Position numbers and translations under genes: made by a program | Assembly (NCBI GenBank): GCA_018826515.1 | Contig: JAHKAM010000040.1 | Coordinates: 1-37,750, forward strand | Length of the DNA: 37,750 bases | Direction of reading: 5' to 3' | Source: Alphaproteobacteria bacterium | Lineage (GTDB): Bacteria > Pseudomonadota > Alphaproteobacteria > Caulobacterales > Caulobacteraceae | In this document: one piece after another, positions 1 to 8,094 of the stretch | Layout of the letters: each line of letters starts with the position of its first letter | Numbering within the stretch: position 1 is the first letter of the stretch | Notes under the pieces: generated by a model | What the model was told of the DNA's origin: nothing | The model's input: the letters and a program-made list of their open reading frames with translations, nothing else | Database searches by the model: none

Positions 1-1204
1 CGCCCCCGTCGCCCCCGGCTCCGCTCGTCCGGGCTGTGCCCGCGCCGTCCAGCCCCCCGCCGGCCCCGCCGCCGCCCGGCGCATCGGGCCGGTCGACGCT
101 TCGACCGTCCTCCCCCGCGCCCGTCACGCTGGAGGCGCCCCCGGCGTTGGAACGGGGCGCGCCTTCGCCCGCCGCTCCGGCCTCGCCCCCGACGGCGTCG
201 CCGAGCCCCCCGGCGCCGCCGCCCGCAGCGGCCAGCAGAATCGTCCCGCCCGTCGAGATCTCGCTTTGCGCTCCGCCCGCGCCGGACGCGCCGCCGCCGC
301 CCACCACAACATCCAGCGCGCCGCCCAGCAGTTCCGCGGCCCAGACGCCGCGACTGATTCCGCCCGCTCCGCCCCCACCGCCGCCGAAGCGCGCGCCGGA
401 GGCCCCGAACGCGCCCGCGCCGCCGCCCCCGCCCCCGCCGACCAGCACCGCCTCGACGCTGCGCGCCCACGCCGGCACGGCATAGCTTCCATCCGCCGTG
501 AACGCCGTGACCGCCCGGCGGCCCGCGCCGAGGCCGAACGTCATCCGGCCCGTGGCGCGATCGACGGCGAAGGCCTCCCGCCATGCCCCGCCGTCGGCGC
601 TGACCTTGAGCCTCAGGTCGTCGTCGCCGACCAGCCCCAGCTCCGCCCGTCCGCCCCAGCCGCTCTGGAACAGCAGCGACAGCACATCCCCCGCCGTCTC
701 CTTGTTCAGCGTCAGCCGCAGATCGCCCGTCCCGCCCGCCCCGGCCTCCAGCGCGGTCCACAGGGCGGTGTTGAGCCGGGCCGCGAACGGATTTCCGCCG
801 TCCGCCATGGTCCCGATCCCCAGCCGCGTCAGCGCCTGCGCCACGCCCAGCCGCGCCCCCAGCGCGACCCAGGCCCCGCCGTGCCGCACCACCAGCTCTC
901 CGGCGTCCAGCACCAGCGCGACCATTCCGTCGGCGGGATCGACCATGGTCCAGCCGCCGTCCTCGGCCCGCACCAGCGCCCCCGCCGGCCGCGCGCTCCA
1001 GTCCGCGCCCGTCGCTCCCGCCGGCAGGATCCACAGCGCCCCGTCCGCCGGCGCGCCCGGCTGCGCCGTCGTGGTGCGGCTGACCACAGCGGTCTGGACC
1101 AGGGCGTCCAGCCGGGTCAGGGCCTCGTTCAGGGTGACGTGCTTCTGCATCTGGCCGGCCGCCAGATACGGCAGGGCCAGCCGGGCGCTGTGATCGTCGC
1201 TCAT
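1..1204 (-). CDS. DUF2793 protein with glycine-rich tail-fibre-like region (partial, C-terminus beyond left edge)
   Basis: The frame is open from the ATG at 1204 to the window edge (401 codons, no stop). The N-terminus reads ARLALPYLAAGQMQKHVTLN, followed by EALTRLDALV, which is the hallmark start of DUF2793 proteins found in alphaproteobacterial prophage and phage-tail loci. Around residues 225-245 comes FTADGSYAVPAWARSVEAVL and then VGGGGGGAG. This matches the glycine-rich domain seen in phage tail fibres and bacterial adhesins, where the strand 'VPA..VEAVLVGGGGG' precedes a polyglycine sandwich. The rest, to the edge, is Gly/Ala-rich with many GGGG runs. I infer a tail-fibre-like or surface-binding protein, possibly from a prophage or gene transfer agent. 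No other phage gene is visible because the window ends here. A short hairpin covers its ribosome binding site. Confidence 0.8.
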   Translation of the reverse strand, partial: MSDDHSARLALPYLAAGQMQKHVTLNEALTRLDALVQTAVVSRTTTAQPGAPADGALWILPAGATGADWSARPAGALVRAEDGGWTMVDPADGMVALVLDAGELVVRHGGAWVALGARLGVAQALTRLGIGTMADGGNPFAARLNTALWTALEAGAGGTGDLRLTLNKETAGDVLSLLFQSGWGGRAELGLVGDDDLRLKVSADGGAWREAFAVDRATGRMTFGLGAGRRAVTAFTADGSYAVPAWARSVEAVLVGGGGGGGAGAFGASGARFGGGGGGAGGISRGVWAAELLGGALDVVVGGGGASGAGGAQSEISTGGTILLAAAGGGAGGLGDAVGGEAGAAGEGAPRSNAGGASSVTGAGEDGRSVDRPDAPGGGGAGGGLDGAGTARTSGAGGDGG

Positions 1205-1486
1205 GGAAGTCTCCGAAATCGTGTCGGAGATCAGTCTGGCGGCGCGGCTTGCCCAGGCGGGCTGGTGACGCTGCCGATGCCGAAAAATGCTACGAATTCA
1301 AAGCACGCGCGCGCGAGATTATGCTGACAATCGGCGAAAAGGTAGCGGGGAGACCGTAGTTGGAAGGGCTGGACGGCCTCCCCGCCGACGGGCCCGCAGG
1401 CTGTCAGGACCCGGCGGTGCGCTTGCGCGAGACCGCCACGAACCCGTCAGCGAAACTACGCCGGCGTATCGCCGCCGGATGCAGGG
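1205..1486. other. Intergenic region without a recognised gene
   Basis: About 280 bases between the DUF2793 start and the anti-sigma stop. Apart from the hairpin next to the DUF2793 start and a run of alternating CG near 1308-1316, I see no gene, tRNA or terminator. It must carry the promoter of the DUF2793 gene, but I could not identify convincing -35/-10 boxes. Confidence 0.5.
1210..1230 (-). promoter_or_regulatory. Hairpin over the ribosome binding site of the DUF2793 gene
   Basis: Seen in sequence: on the minus strand TCTCCGA, a 7-nt loop, then TCGGAGA, followed by CTTCC and the ATG at 1204. The GGAG inside the right arm is the only good Shine-Dalgarno candidate. If the hairpin forms in the mRNA it would hide the ribosome binding site. 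A regulatory role is inference; a 7-bp stem can arise by chance. Confidence 0.35.
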
Positions 1487-2215
1487 TCAGAGCTGCTGCA
1501 GCTCGCCGGAGGCGACGACCGGACCGTCCGGGTGGTCCGGCGCAGGCGTATGGCCGGGGGCCTCCATCGACACGGCGACCGCATTGGCCTGCCCGGCGGG
1601 GCCGAACAGCGCCTGGCCGAGGTTGTGTCGCGAGGTGGAGGAGCCGTCGATGGCGCCGACCAGCTGGACCCCGCCCTCGGGCATCACCAGCCACAGGTGC
1701 GGCACCCGCGTATCGCCGGCCATCTTGTCCGTGGGCGCCAGGTACAGTTCACCCGTCCCGGCGTCATAGGCCAGGGTCATCGCCGCCGCCCCGCTCTCCA
1801 GCGTCAGGGTCGCCACCTTGATGATCGCCGGCGTCGGAGCCGGCGGCGCGACCGGCGCGGGCGCGGGCTGGGCCAGCAGCATGATCACCGCCGCGACGCT
1901 GGCCGCCAGCAGACCCGTCGAGCCGATGGCCCAGCGGCGCCAGAAGACGACGCTGTTGTCATTGGCGGCCGTCGGCGGCGTCAGGCCCGCCTCCACCCTG
2001 GGCCAGACCCAGGGCGAGGGCTCGACCGGGGCGACGCCGTCGGCCAGTCCGCCCAGCCGCTCGTTCCAGGCCTCCACATGGGCCGCGAAGGCCGGATCCG
2101 CGGCTTCACGGGCGCGCGCCGCCGCCTCCTCTTCGGGCGACAGAACGCGCAGCGCCAGTTCCCCGGCCAGGGCCTGGTCTTCGTCCATGCCGCCGATGTC
2201 GGTGGAATCCGTCAT
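1487..2215 (-). CDS. Anti-sigma factor, RskA type
   Basis: This is a 242-residue protein that likely holds the adjacent ECF sigma factor inactive at the membrane. The N-terminal ~80 residues (MDEDQALAGELALRVLSPEE and onward, then AHVEAWNERLGGL) resemble the cytoplasmic zinc-free anti-sigma region. One membrane helix follows at about residues 110-132 (GSTGLLAASVAAVIMLLAQ). The periplasmic C-terminal domain includes a stretch (LYLAPTDKMAGDTRVPHLWL) typical of RskA C-terminal domains, which end with a promise of 'G.. ....ALGPAGQA..' (here LFGPAGQANAVAVSMEAPG). I start it at the ATG at 2215 because this overlaps the sigma stop codon as ATGA. An ATG four codons earlier (2227) is possible. Translational coupling to the sigma gene is likely. 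Confidence 0.88.
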   Translation of the reverse strand: MTDSTDIGGMDEDQALAGELALRVLSPEEEAAARAREAADPAFAAHVEAWNERLGGLADGVAPVEPSPWVWPRVEAGLTPPTAANDNSVVFWRRWAIGSTGLLAASVAAVIMLLAQPAPAPVAPPAPTPAIIKVATLTLESGAAAMTLAYDAGTGELYLAPTDKMAGDTRVPHLWLVMPEGGVQLVGAIDGSSTSRHNLGQALFGPAGQANAVAVSMEAPGHTPAPDHPDGPVVASGELQQL

Positions 2216-2772
2216 GATTCGAGACACGTCCTCAGCCGCATCAGCCCCCGGCGGATCCAGCTCTTCATCGTGCCGAGCGGCACATTCTCGCGCACCGCCA
2301 GCGCGTCATAGGTCACGCCCTCGATGAAGGCGGTGCGGATGGCCCCGCCGGTCCGGTCGTCGAGCTGGCCGAGGCAGTCGTTGAGCCGGCGCACCTCGTC
2401 GCCCGTCTCCACCGCCTGGGCCGGCGAAGGCGCATCATCGGCGATGACGGTCGCGGCCTCATCGATCGGCGTCGACCTGCGCATCGCCGCGCCCGACCGC
2501 AGCCGGTCGATCGCGCGGTTGCGGGCGATGGTCACCAGCCAGGTAATGGGGCTCGCCCGGGAAGCATCAAAGCTCCCGGCCTTCCTCCAGACGGTCAGAT
2601 AGGTGTCCTGCAAGACGTCCTCGGCGAGCTGTCGATCAGCCAAGATACGCAGGGTCACGCCCAATAGCTTCGCGGAGGTCGCTTCATAGACGCGGCGGAA
2701 AGCCGCGCGGTCTCCCTCGCCCGCACGGCCGAGCGCCAGGGCCAGTTCATCACGGGTCAGGATGGCGCTCAT
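2212..2772 (-). CDS. ECF-family RNA polymerase sigma factor
   Basis: This is a 186-residue group 4 (ECF) sigma factor. Region 2 lies at about residues 20-90 (FRRVYEATSAKLLGVTLRIL, then EDVLQDTYLTVWRKAGSFD and ITWLVTIARNRAIDRLR). Region 4 lies near the C-terminus (GVTYDALAVRENVPLGTMKS followed by WIRRGL), a helix-turn-helix for -35 recognition. The frame is open upstream to 2901, but family alignment starts near MSAILTRDELALAL, so I use the ATG at 2772. No good Shine-Dalgarno sequence precedes it. Pairing with an RskA-type anti-sigma suggests a SigK-like ECF group responding to envelope or oxidative signals; the actual signal is unknown. Confidence 0.9.
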   Translation of the reverse strand: MSAILTRDELALALGRAGEGDRAAFRRVYEATSAKLLGVTLRILADRQLAEDVLQDTYLTVWRKAGSFDASRASPITWLVTIARNRAIDRLRSGAAMRRSTPIDEAATVIADDAPSPAQAVETGDEVRRLNDCLGQLDDRTGGAIRTAFIEGVTYDALAVRENVPLGTMKSWIRRGLMRLRTCLES

Positions 2773-2833
2773 TCGGAGGTCCGGCAAAGAGAGGAGGTGA
2801 ATTGGCTGGGACGCCGGGAGTTCGTCAAGCGTT

Positions 2834-3307
2834 TCAGTCGTGCAGATAAACAATACGCCGCAGCTTCGGATTGCGCCGCATGTCGGCGACGTGACCCTCA
2901 TGGGCGCCGGAGCCCCGCGCCTCCCGCTCGCTGGCCTCGACCCAGTGGGTGCTCTCGATGTCCTTCTGCAGCGCCTTGGCCGCCATCAGGTGACCGGGGA
3001 ACAGCATGTCGACGACATCCGGCGCGAACGGGATGACCTCCCCGACCACCGTCGCCCCGCTGTCCAGTCCGAGGTAGGTGACCATCCTCAGAAGGGTCCC
3101 CGGCGCCGCCTTCGCCCTGGCCGCCTGGACCAGCAACCAGCCGGCCGCGCCGACGCTGTAGGCCGTGCCCACGACCGGGATCCAGGTCAGCAGACCGTCC
3201 AGGCCGATGCCGAACGGGCCGATGCCCACCGCCCGGTCGGACAGTTTCTTGACCCCCTCGACATTGGACCAGATCTTCTCGATATCCGCGATGGACCGTC
3301 TGGCCAT
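2834..3307 (-). CDS. DUF4112 domain membrane protein
   Basis: This 157-residue protein matches the DUF4112 pattern: an N-terminal helix (IEKIWSNVEGVKKLSDRAV), then IGPFGIGLDGLLTWIPVVGT with a central hydrophobic hairpin at about residues 35-65, and a second hydrophobic stretch with IPFAPDVVDMLFPGHLMAAK. Its function is unknown. The start at 3307 is supported by AGGAGG 6-7 bases upstream; the frame extends to 3370 without that support. It is divergent from the EEP-family gene at 3341, so the two share a very short promoter region. It ends 61 bases before the sigma factor start and could be cotranscribed with it. Confidence 0.82.
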   Translation of the reverse strand: MARRSIADIEKIWSNVEGVKKLSDRAVGIGPFGIGLDGLLTWIPVVGTAYSVGAAGWLLVQAARAKAAPGTLLRMVTYLGLDSGATVVGEVIPFAPDVVDMLFPGHLMAAKALQKDIESTHWVEASEREARGSGAHEGHVADMRRNPKLRRIVYLHD

Positions 3308-3340
3308 GTCTGCCCTCCTGAAGCGAGACCGTAACGCGCC

Positions 3341-4324
3341 ATGACGAACCCCGTTCACCCTGAAAGGCAAGCTTCGTTCGCAAGGACGGGCGCCCGGGTC
3401 GTCCGGCTCGCGCTTGCCGGACTCATCGCCACGCCGACGCTCTTGGCGCTGATCGCCCTCAGCGGCATGCGCAACCAGTATGCCGACCTGATCGCCCAGT
3501 TCACGGCGCCGGCCCTGTTTGCGACCCTTGGGCTGGCCGGCGCGCTGATGCTCGTCCGACGCCGCCGGTGGGCCGGCGCGGCCCTGGTTCCGGCGACCCT
3601 GCTGCTGATCGCCGTCTGGCCGCAGTGGTTTCCGACGGCCTCACGCCCCGAGCCCGGCGCCGCTGCGATCCGGATCTATTCGGCGAATCTCTGGGTCCGG
3701 AACCGCGATCTGGACGCCATGGCGGCCTCCATCCGCGAGGCCGACGCGGACGTCGTCATGTTGATCGAAGTGGGCGACGCCGCCGCGCCGCATCTGGACG
3801 CCCTCGTCGGCGCCTGGCCCTACCGGATCGCAAGTCCCCGGACGGATCGTCCGAACGGCGGCGTGCGGTCCGTGATCGCCTCGCGCTATCCGCTCACGGC
3901 CCTCCCCCGGCCGGTCGGGGTGGAGGCGGTCGGGGCCCGGGCCGCGACTCCCCTTGGGCCGGTGAACCTGGTCAGCGTCCATCTGACCCGGCCCTGGCCC
4001 TTCGAGGAGTCCTGGGGGCAGATCAGCCAGACCATGGCGCTGGACGCGATGGTTCAGACCATGACCGGCCCGGTCCTCGTCGCCGGCGACTTCAACAGCG
4101 TCTCCGCCGCCCGCATCGGCAAACAGGTCCGGCGCGACATCGGCCTGCAGCCGGCGCCGGGGTTCCCGGGCACCTGGCCGGCGGCCCTGCCGTCGTTTCT
4201 GGGCATCGCCATCGACCAGGTCTACGCCACACCCGATCTGGCCTTCGTGGATCGACGGCTCGGGCGACCCAACGGTTCTGACCATCGCCCGGTCGTGGTC
4301 CGGGTCACCCGCGCGGCGGGCTGA
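3341..4324 (+). CDS. Membrane-anchored endonuclease/exonuclease/phosphatase family protein
   Basis: The protein has 327 residues. The first ~95 residues hold three hydrophobic segments (LALAGLIATPTLLALIALSG; ALFATLGLAGALMLV; GAALVPATLLLIAVWPQWF), so the catalytic domain probably faces the periplasm. The domain from about residue 105 carries the EEP-fold motifs: IYSANLW, the metal-binding Glu in VVMLIEVGD (~141), AGDFNS (~248-253) and the C-terminal SDHRPVVV (~312). The family cleaves phosphodiesters or phosphomonoesters in nucleic acids, lipids or sugars; the substrate here cannot be read from sequence. The last 20 bases overlap convergently with cca. Confidence 0.88.
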   Translation: MTNPVHPERQASFARTGARVVRLALAGLIATPTLLALIALSGMRNQYADLIAQFTAPALFATLGLAGALMLVRRRRWAGAALVPATLLLIAVWPQWFPTASRPEPGAAAIRIYSANLWVRNRDLDAMAASIREADADVVMLIEVGDAAAPHLDALVGAWPYRIASPRTDRPNGGVRSVIASRYPLTALPRPVGVEAVGARAATPLGPVNLVSVHLTRPWPFEESWGQISQTMALDAMVQTMTGPVLVAGDFNSVSAARIGKQVRRDIGLQPAPGFPGTWPAALPSFLGIAIDQVYATPDLAFVDRRLGRPNGSDHRPVVVRVTRAAG

Positions 4325-5525
4325 CCAGCGCCGCCAGCCGTTCGGCGTGGCCGTCAGCGGGGAAGTCGTCAGCGATCCAGCCGTCCTCGAACGCCTTGAG
4401 CAGCCGCCCCGTCTCGGGACCCGGTTCGACGCCCAGCCGCGCCAGCTCCCGGCCGCCCACCGGCATCACCGGGCGCCGCCAGCCCGCGACGAGGGCCAGC
4501 ACATGTCGGGCGGCGTCGCCGGCCTCCGGTTCAGCGGCCCAGTTTCGGTGCAGGGCGTCGATCACCGCCCGGGCGCCGTGGCGATAGACGGCGGCCCGGA
4601 CCTCCGGGCCGCTCATCATCAGTCCGACCACGGGCGCCGCCACGGCGGCCGCGACAAGGCGATCCCGCGTCGCATTGGGAAGCCGGAGCCGCGTCGCCGC
4701 GGCCCTCGCCAGATCCCCGTCCGCCGGAAACAGCGTCATCAGACGGATCACCGGGTCGGGACTCAGCCCCACCACGACGTCGAACCGGGGGCCATGCACC
4801 GCCTCCGGCAGAATCTGCGCCAGCACTCCCGCCTCGACCATCGCCGTCACGGCCAGACGCGGATCGGGCGCGGCCAGCAAGGTCATCAGTTCCTTGGACA
4901 CCCGCTCGGCCGACAGCCGCATCATGCCCGGCGCCAACGCCCGGCAGGCCGCCAAGGCCGCGGCGTCCGGCTCGCCCCGGCCGTACCAGGCGAAAAAGCG
5001 GAAGAAGCGCAGGATGCGCAGATAGTCTTCCCGGATGCGCGTCTCCGGATCGCCGACAAAGACGATCCGCCCCGCCGCCGCATCCGCCACGCCCTCTCCC
5101 GTCGGATCGAACACCCGTCCCTCGCCGTCGGCATAGAGGGCGTTGAGGCGGAAGTCGCGACGCGCCGCGTCCTCGGCCCAGTCGTCGGTGAAGGCCACGG
5201 TGGCGTTGCGGCCGTCCGTCGAGACGTCGCGGCGCAGGGTGGTGATCTCGAATGGCTGGCGCTCCGACACCGCCGTCACCGTGCCGTGGGCCATGCCGGT
5301 GGGCACGGCCTTGAGCCCCGCGGCGCGAATCGCCCGATCGGTCTCCTCCGGCTTCAGGGTCGTGGCGATGTCCACGTCGGCGACCGGCGCCCCGATCAGG
5401 GCGTTGCGCACACAACCGCCAACGAAGCGGGCGCAGCCCGGCCCGCCCGCCCCCTCCAGCGCCGCTATCACCGCCCGGGTGGCCGGTGCGGTCAGCCAGG
5501 GCTCGTTCCCAAGCCGGCCGGTCAC
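4305..5525 (-). CDS. cca: CCA tRNA nucleotidyltransferase
   Basis: This enzyme adds or repairs the 3'-terminal CCA of tRNAs. It is 406 residues, class II nucleotidyltransferase/poly(A) polymerase type. The head domain shows the nucleotide-binding GGCVRNALIG (~residues 35-44; most relatives have RD where this has RN) and the metal-binding DVDIATT (~50-56). The neck region has the conserved EDYLRILRFFRFFAWYGRGE (~185-204). The GTG start at 5525 overlaps the stop of the upstream NUDIX gene as GTGA, which indicates translational coupling. It is the last gene of the DUF1285-NUDIX-cca operon, an arrangement I recall as common in alphaproteobacteria. Confidence 0.93.
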   Translation of the reverse strand: MTGRLGNEPWLTAPATRAVIAALEGAGGPGCARFVGGCVRNALIGAPVADVDIATTLKPEETDRAIRAAGLKAVPTGMAHGTVTAVSERQPFEITTLRRDVSTDGRNATVAFTDDWAEDAARRDFRLNALYADGEGRVFDPTGEGVADAAAGRIVFVGDPETRIREDYLRILRFFRFFAWYGRGEPDAAALAACRALAPGMMRLSAERVSKELMTLLAAPDPRLAVTAMVEAGVLAQILPEAVHGPRFDVVVGLSPDPVIRLMTLFPADGDLARAAATRLRLPNATRDRLVAAAVAAPVVGLMMSGPEVRAAVYRHGARAVIDALHRNWAAEPEAGDAARHVLALVAGWRRPVMPVGGRELARLGVEPGPETGRLLKAFEDGWIADDFPADGHAERLAALVSPPRG

Positions 5526-6184
5526 GCCGCGTCCTCCGCCACCGCGTCCCGCGGCGTCTCTTCCTCGCCGTACAGCCGCGTCCGCAGCGCCCGCACGATC
5601 CCCGCCGTCACGCCCCAGATGTAGCGCTGCTCATGGGTGATGGCCCAGTACCAGCGGCGCGGCTGACCCTCGCGATCATAGGAGTCGCGGCTGTGGTTGG
5701 CCGGGTTCATCAGATAGTCCCACGGGACCTCGAACACCTCGGCCACCTCGTCGAGGAACGGGGTCGTGGCCGGCGTTGCCGTCAACCAGCCGATGACCGG
5801 CGTCACCAGGAAGCCCGTGCCGGTCTCATAGGCGTCTCCGACCCCCAGCACCTCGACCAGGGCCGGCTCCAGCGCCACCTCCTCGAAGGCTTCCCGCAGC
5901 GCGGCCTCGACCGCCGTCTCGCCGGGGTCCAGCCGCCCGCCGGGGAAGGCGATCTGGCCCGTATGGCTGGCCAGACTGTCGGAGCGCCGCGTCATCAGCA
6001 CCCTCGCCCCGTCCGGCCCCGCGATGACCGGGATCAGCACGGCCGCCGGCCTCAGCGTCCGCACCGGCCGCTCGGCCCCCGGATTGAGGTCGAAGTCCGA
6101 GCGTGCGGGCGCACGATCCGCCGTCCAGCTCGCCGCCGGCTCCAGTTGCTCGATCAGGCGCTCGCGCAGGCTGGCAAGGCTCAT
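5522..6184 (-). CDS. CoA pyrophosphatase-type NUDIX hydrolase
   Basis: This 220-residue NUDIX hydrolase is of the CoA/acyl-CoA diphosphatase subgroup (NudL/YeaB-like). The subgroup signature is present just ahead of the Nudix box (LMTRRSDSLASHTGQIAFPG), and the box itself reads GGRLDPGETAVEAALREAFE, then EVAL. The Glu residues of REAFEE that bind metal are intact; the usual Gly near the end of the box is Ala. Expected activity is hydrolysis of CoA to 3',5'-ADP and 4'-phosphopantetheine. ATGA overlap with the DUF1285 gene upstream and GTGA overlap with cca downstream point to one transcript. Confidence 0.92.
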   Translation of the reverse strand: MSLASLRERLIEQLEPAASWTADRAPARSDFDLNPGAERPVRTLRPAAVLIPVIAGPDGARVLMTRRSDSLASHTGQIAFPGGRLDPGETAVEAALREAFEEVALEPALVEVLGVGDAYETGTGFLVTPVIGWLTATPATTPFLDEVAEVFEVPWDYLMNPANHSRDSYDREGQPRRWYWAITHEQRYIWGVTAGIVRALRTRLYGEEETPRDAVAEDAA

Positions 6185-6747
6185 TCCACCCCCGCCCCGA
6201 CCGGCCCCAGGGCGAAGGCGACGCCGCCCGACCGCACCGTCAGCCGTCCGTCCTCCACGGTCGCCATCTCGACCAGTTCATAGAAGACCGGCCGCGCGAT
6301 CCGTGCCCACAGGTCGGCCCGCACATGCACCGACGGCGACGGCTCGCCGGTCTCCGGATCGGTCTCGACGCGGATCGCATGGTCCGGACCCGCCCCGGTC
6401 TCGTCTCCGACATCGGTGGTGAACACCAGCGCCTCGCCCCGCCGGGTCACGCTGACGGTGCGGAACGGCAGATCCTCGACCGTGATCGACAGCTTCTCGC
6501 CCGGCGTGACCAGCACATAGCCGTCCTCGTCCTTGCGCAGGACGGTCGAGAACAGCCGCACCAGCTCGGCCCGCCCGATCGGCGATCCCTCATGCATCCA
6601 GACGCCGTCCCGGCGAATGACGATGTCGATCTCGCCGCAATGCTCGGGGTGCCACAGGTGCACCGGCGGCAGGCCGCGCTCCGGCGCCTGCGTCGCCGCC
6701 GCGGCGACGCCGGCCAGTCCTGTCTTGCGGTCTGCGGATTCAGCCAT
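6181..6747 (-). CDS. DUF1285 family protein
   Basis: This 188-residue protein matches DUF1285: near the N-terminus LPPVHLWHPEHCGEIDIVIR, then DGVWMHEGSPIGRAELVRLF, which is the family's most conserved stretch, and LVTPGEKLSITVEDLPF in the middle. Its function is not established; a structure-based PH/cystatin-like fold has been proposed for the family. It is the first gene of the overlapping DUF1285-NUDIX-cca operon. Confidence 0.88.
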   Translation of the reverse strand: MAESADRKTGLAGVAAAATQAPERGLPPVHLWHPEHCGEIDIVIRRDGVWMHEGSPIGRAELVRLFSTVLRKDEDGYVLVTPGEKLSITVEDLPFRTVSVTRRGEALVFTTDVGDETGAGPDHAIRVETDPETGEPSPSVHVRADLWARIARPVFYELVEMATVEDGRLTVRSGGVAFALGPVGAGVE

Positions 6748-6797
6748 GGCCCAGACTTAGGCCGCGTCGGGCGGATCGGAAAGGCGGGGCCGCCGAC

Positions 6798-7298
6798 TCA
6801 GGTCGGCAGCACCGCTCCCGCCGCCTCGCCCATGCCGCGCCACAGCACCCGGCGCTGATCGACCGGCCCGGCCAGCCGCGCCTCCGGCGCGGGGGCGAAG
6901 CCGAACCGGCCGAAATAGGGAAGATCGCCGACCAGCAGGATGCCCGTCTCACCGGCGTGATCCACGCAGGCCTGCACCAGATCCGCGCCCAGTCCGGCCC
7001 GACGACAGTCGGCCGCCACCGCGATCGGTCCCAGGAACAACGCCGGCGCTCCGCCGACCGAGATCGCCCACAGCCGCACCGAACCGACGATCCGCCCGTC
7101 CTCCCGCGCCACGAAGCCGGCCGCGACCCGCGCCCGCTCTCTCAGCCGCTCCGCCGTCTTGGCGAACCGGCCCGGCCCGAAGGCGGCCAGCACCAGCCCC
7201 TCGACCGCCGCCGCGTCGGCAGAGGCCTCGATCTCGATGCGCCAAGGGACGTCTTGGGGCGCGGGTCTGGCGGGGGCGTCGAACATGAGGGCGCGCAA
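6798..7298 (-). CDS. GNAT family N-acetyltransferase
   Basis: The protein has 166 residues. The acetyl-CoA binding motif A is visible as LGPIAVAADCRRAGLGADLV (~residues 89-108, with the R-x-x-G-x-G/A loop). It is followed by GILLVGDLPYFGRFGFAPAP (~120-139), typical of the YhbS-like GNAT subgroup. The acceptor substrate is unknown. Possible starts are the ATG at 7298 or the ATG four codons in. It ends 50 bases before DUF1285 and begins 22 bases after the crotonase stop, so it probably belongs to the same minus-strand transcript. Confidence 0.88.
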   Translation of the reverse strand: MRALMFDAPARPAPQDVPWRIEIEASADAAAVEGLVLAAFGPGRFAKTAERLRERARVAAGFVAREDGRIVGSVRLWAISVGGAPALFLGPIAVAADCRRAGLGADLVQACVDHAGETGILLVGDLPYFGRFGFAPAPEARLAGPVDQRRVLWRGMGEAAGAVLPT

Positions 7299-7320
7299 CT
7301 AGGGCTCGCCGACCCGCGAA

Positions 7321-8094
7321 TCAACCGGCTTTTGAAAAGTCGGGCGCGCGCTTCTGGCTGAAGGCCATGAAGGCCTCCATCGCCTCGGGGCTGGTCATCT
7401 GGCTGCCGAAGGCCTCGCCCTCGCGCTGCATCAGCGCCCACAGTTGCTCGGCGTCGCGCATCAGCCGCTTGGTCTTGCGAATGGAATTGGGGGCCCGCGC
7501 CGCCAGCTTCCCGGCCAGCTCCGCCGCCACCGCCTCGACCTGGTCGGCCGGAACCGCCCGGTTGGCCAGCCCCCAGGCGACCGCCGTCCGCCCGTCGATC
7601 GGTTCGCCGAGGGCGAACAGTTCGAACGCCCGCTGATGGCCCAGCACCGCCGGCAGCAGCATCGACGACGCCGCCTCGGGCGCCAGCGCCAGGTTGATGA
7701 AAGGCACGGACAGCAGCGCGTCCTCGGCCACCACCACCATGTCGCAATGCAGCAGCAGCGTCAGGCCGATGCCGACCGCCCGCCCCCGCACCGCCGCCAC
7801 GGCCGGCTTGTCCAGCTCGGCCAGGGCCTTGAGAAAGTCGAACACCGGCATCTGCGCCGGCTGCTGCCCCTGCGAGCCCAGGGCGATGAAGTCGGCGATA
7901 TCATTGCCCGCCGAGAAACTGTCGCCCTGCCCCTGGAACACCAGCACCCGCACGGCGTCATCCGTCCGCGCCCGCACCGTGGCCTCCGCCAGCACGGCGT
8001 ACATGGCCTGGGTGATGGCGTTCTTCTTCTCCGGCCGCGCCAGCGTCACGGTCAGGACGCCGCCCGCCAGTTCGGTCTGAATTTGGTCGCTCAC
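7321..8094 (-). CDS. Enoyl-CoA hydratase/isomerase (crotonase) family protein
   Basis: This 257-residue crotonase-fold enzyme is likely in fatty-acyl-CoA degradation. LARPEKKNAITQAMYAVLAE is at the N-terminus. The oxyanion-hole region is FSAGNDIADF (~65-74) and VGIGLTLLLHCDMVVVAEDA (~105-124). Where classic hydratases have a Glu-rich PE.. ..PGAGGTQRL segment, this protein has LALAPEAASSMLLPAVLG, a form more usual in delta3-delta2-enoyl-CoA isomerase-like members. Start chosen at the GTG at 8094, which overlaps the upstream MBL-fold gene stop as GTGA; an ATG at 8124 would lie inside that gene and adds nothing conserved. Confidence 0.9.
   Translation of the reverse strand: MSDQIQTELAGGVLTVTLARPEKKNAITQAMYAVLAEATVRARTDDAVRVLVFQGQGDSFSAGNDIADFIALGSQGQQPAQMPVFDFLKALAELDKPAVAAVRGRAVGIGLTLLLHCDMVVVAEDALLSVPFINLALAPEAASSMLLPAVLGHQRAFELFALGEPIDGRTAVAWGLANRAVPADQVEAVAAELAGKLAARAPNSIRKTKRLMRDAEQLWALMQREGEAFGSQMTSPEAMEAFMAFSQKRAPDFSKAG

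Noticed and set aside
1301..1320. Alternating CGCGCGCG run as possible Z-DNA or origin element
   Set aside because: Too short (about 9 bases) to mean anything in DNA of this GC content.
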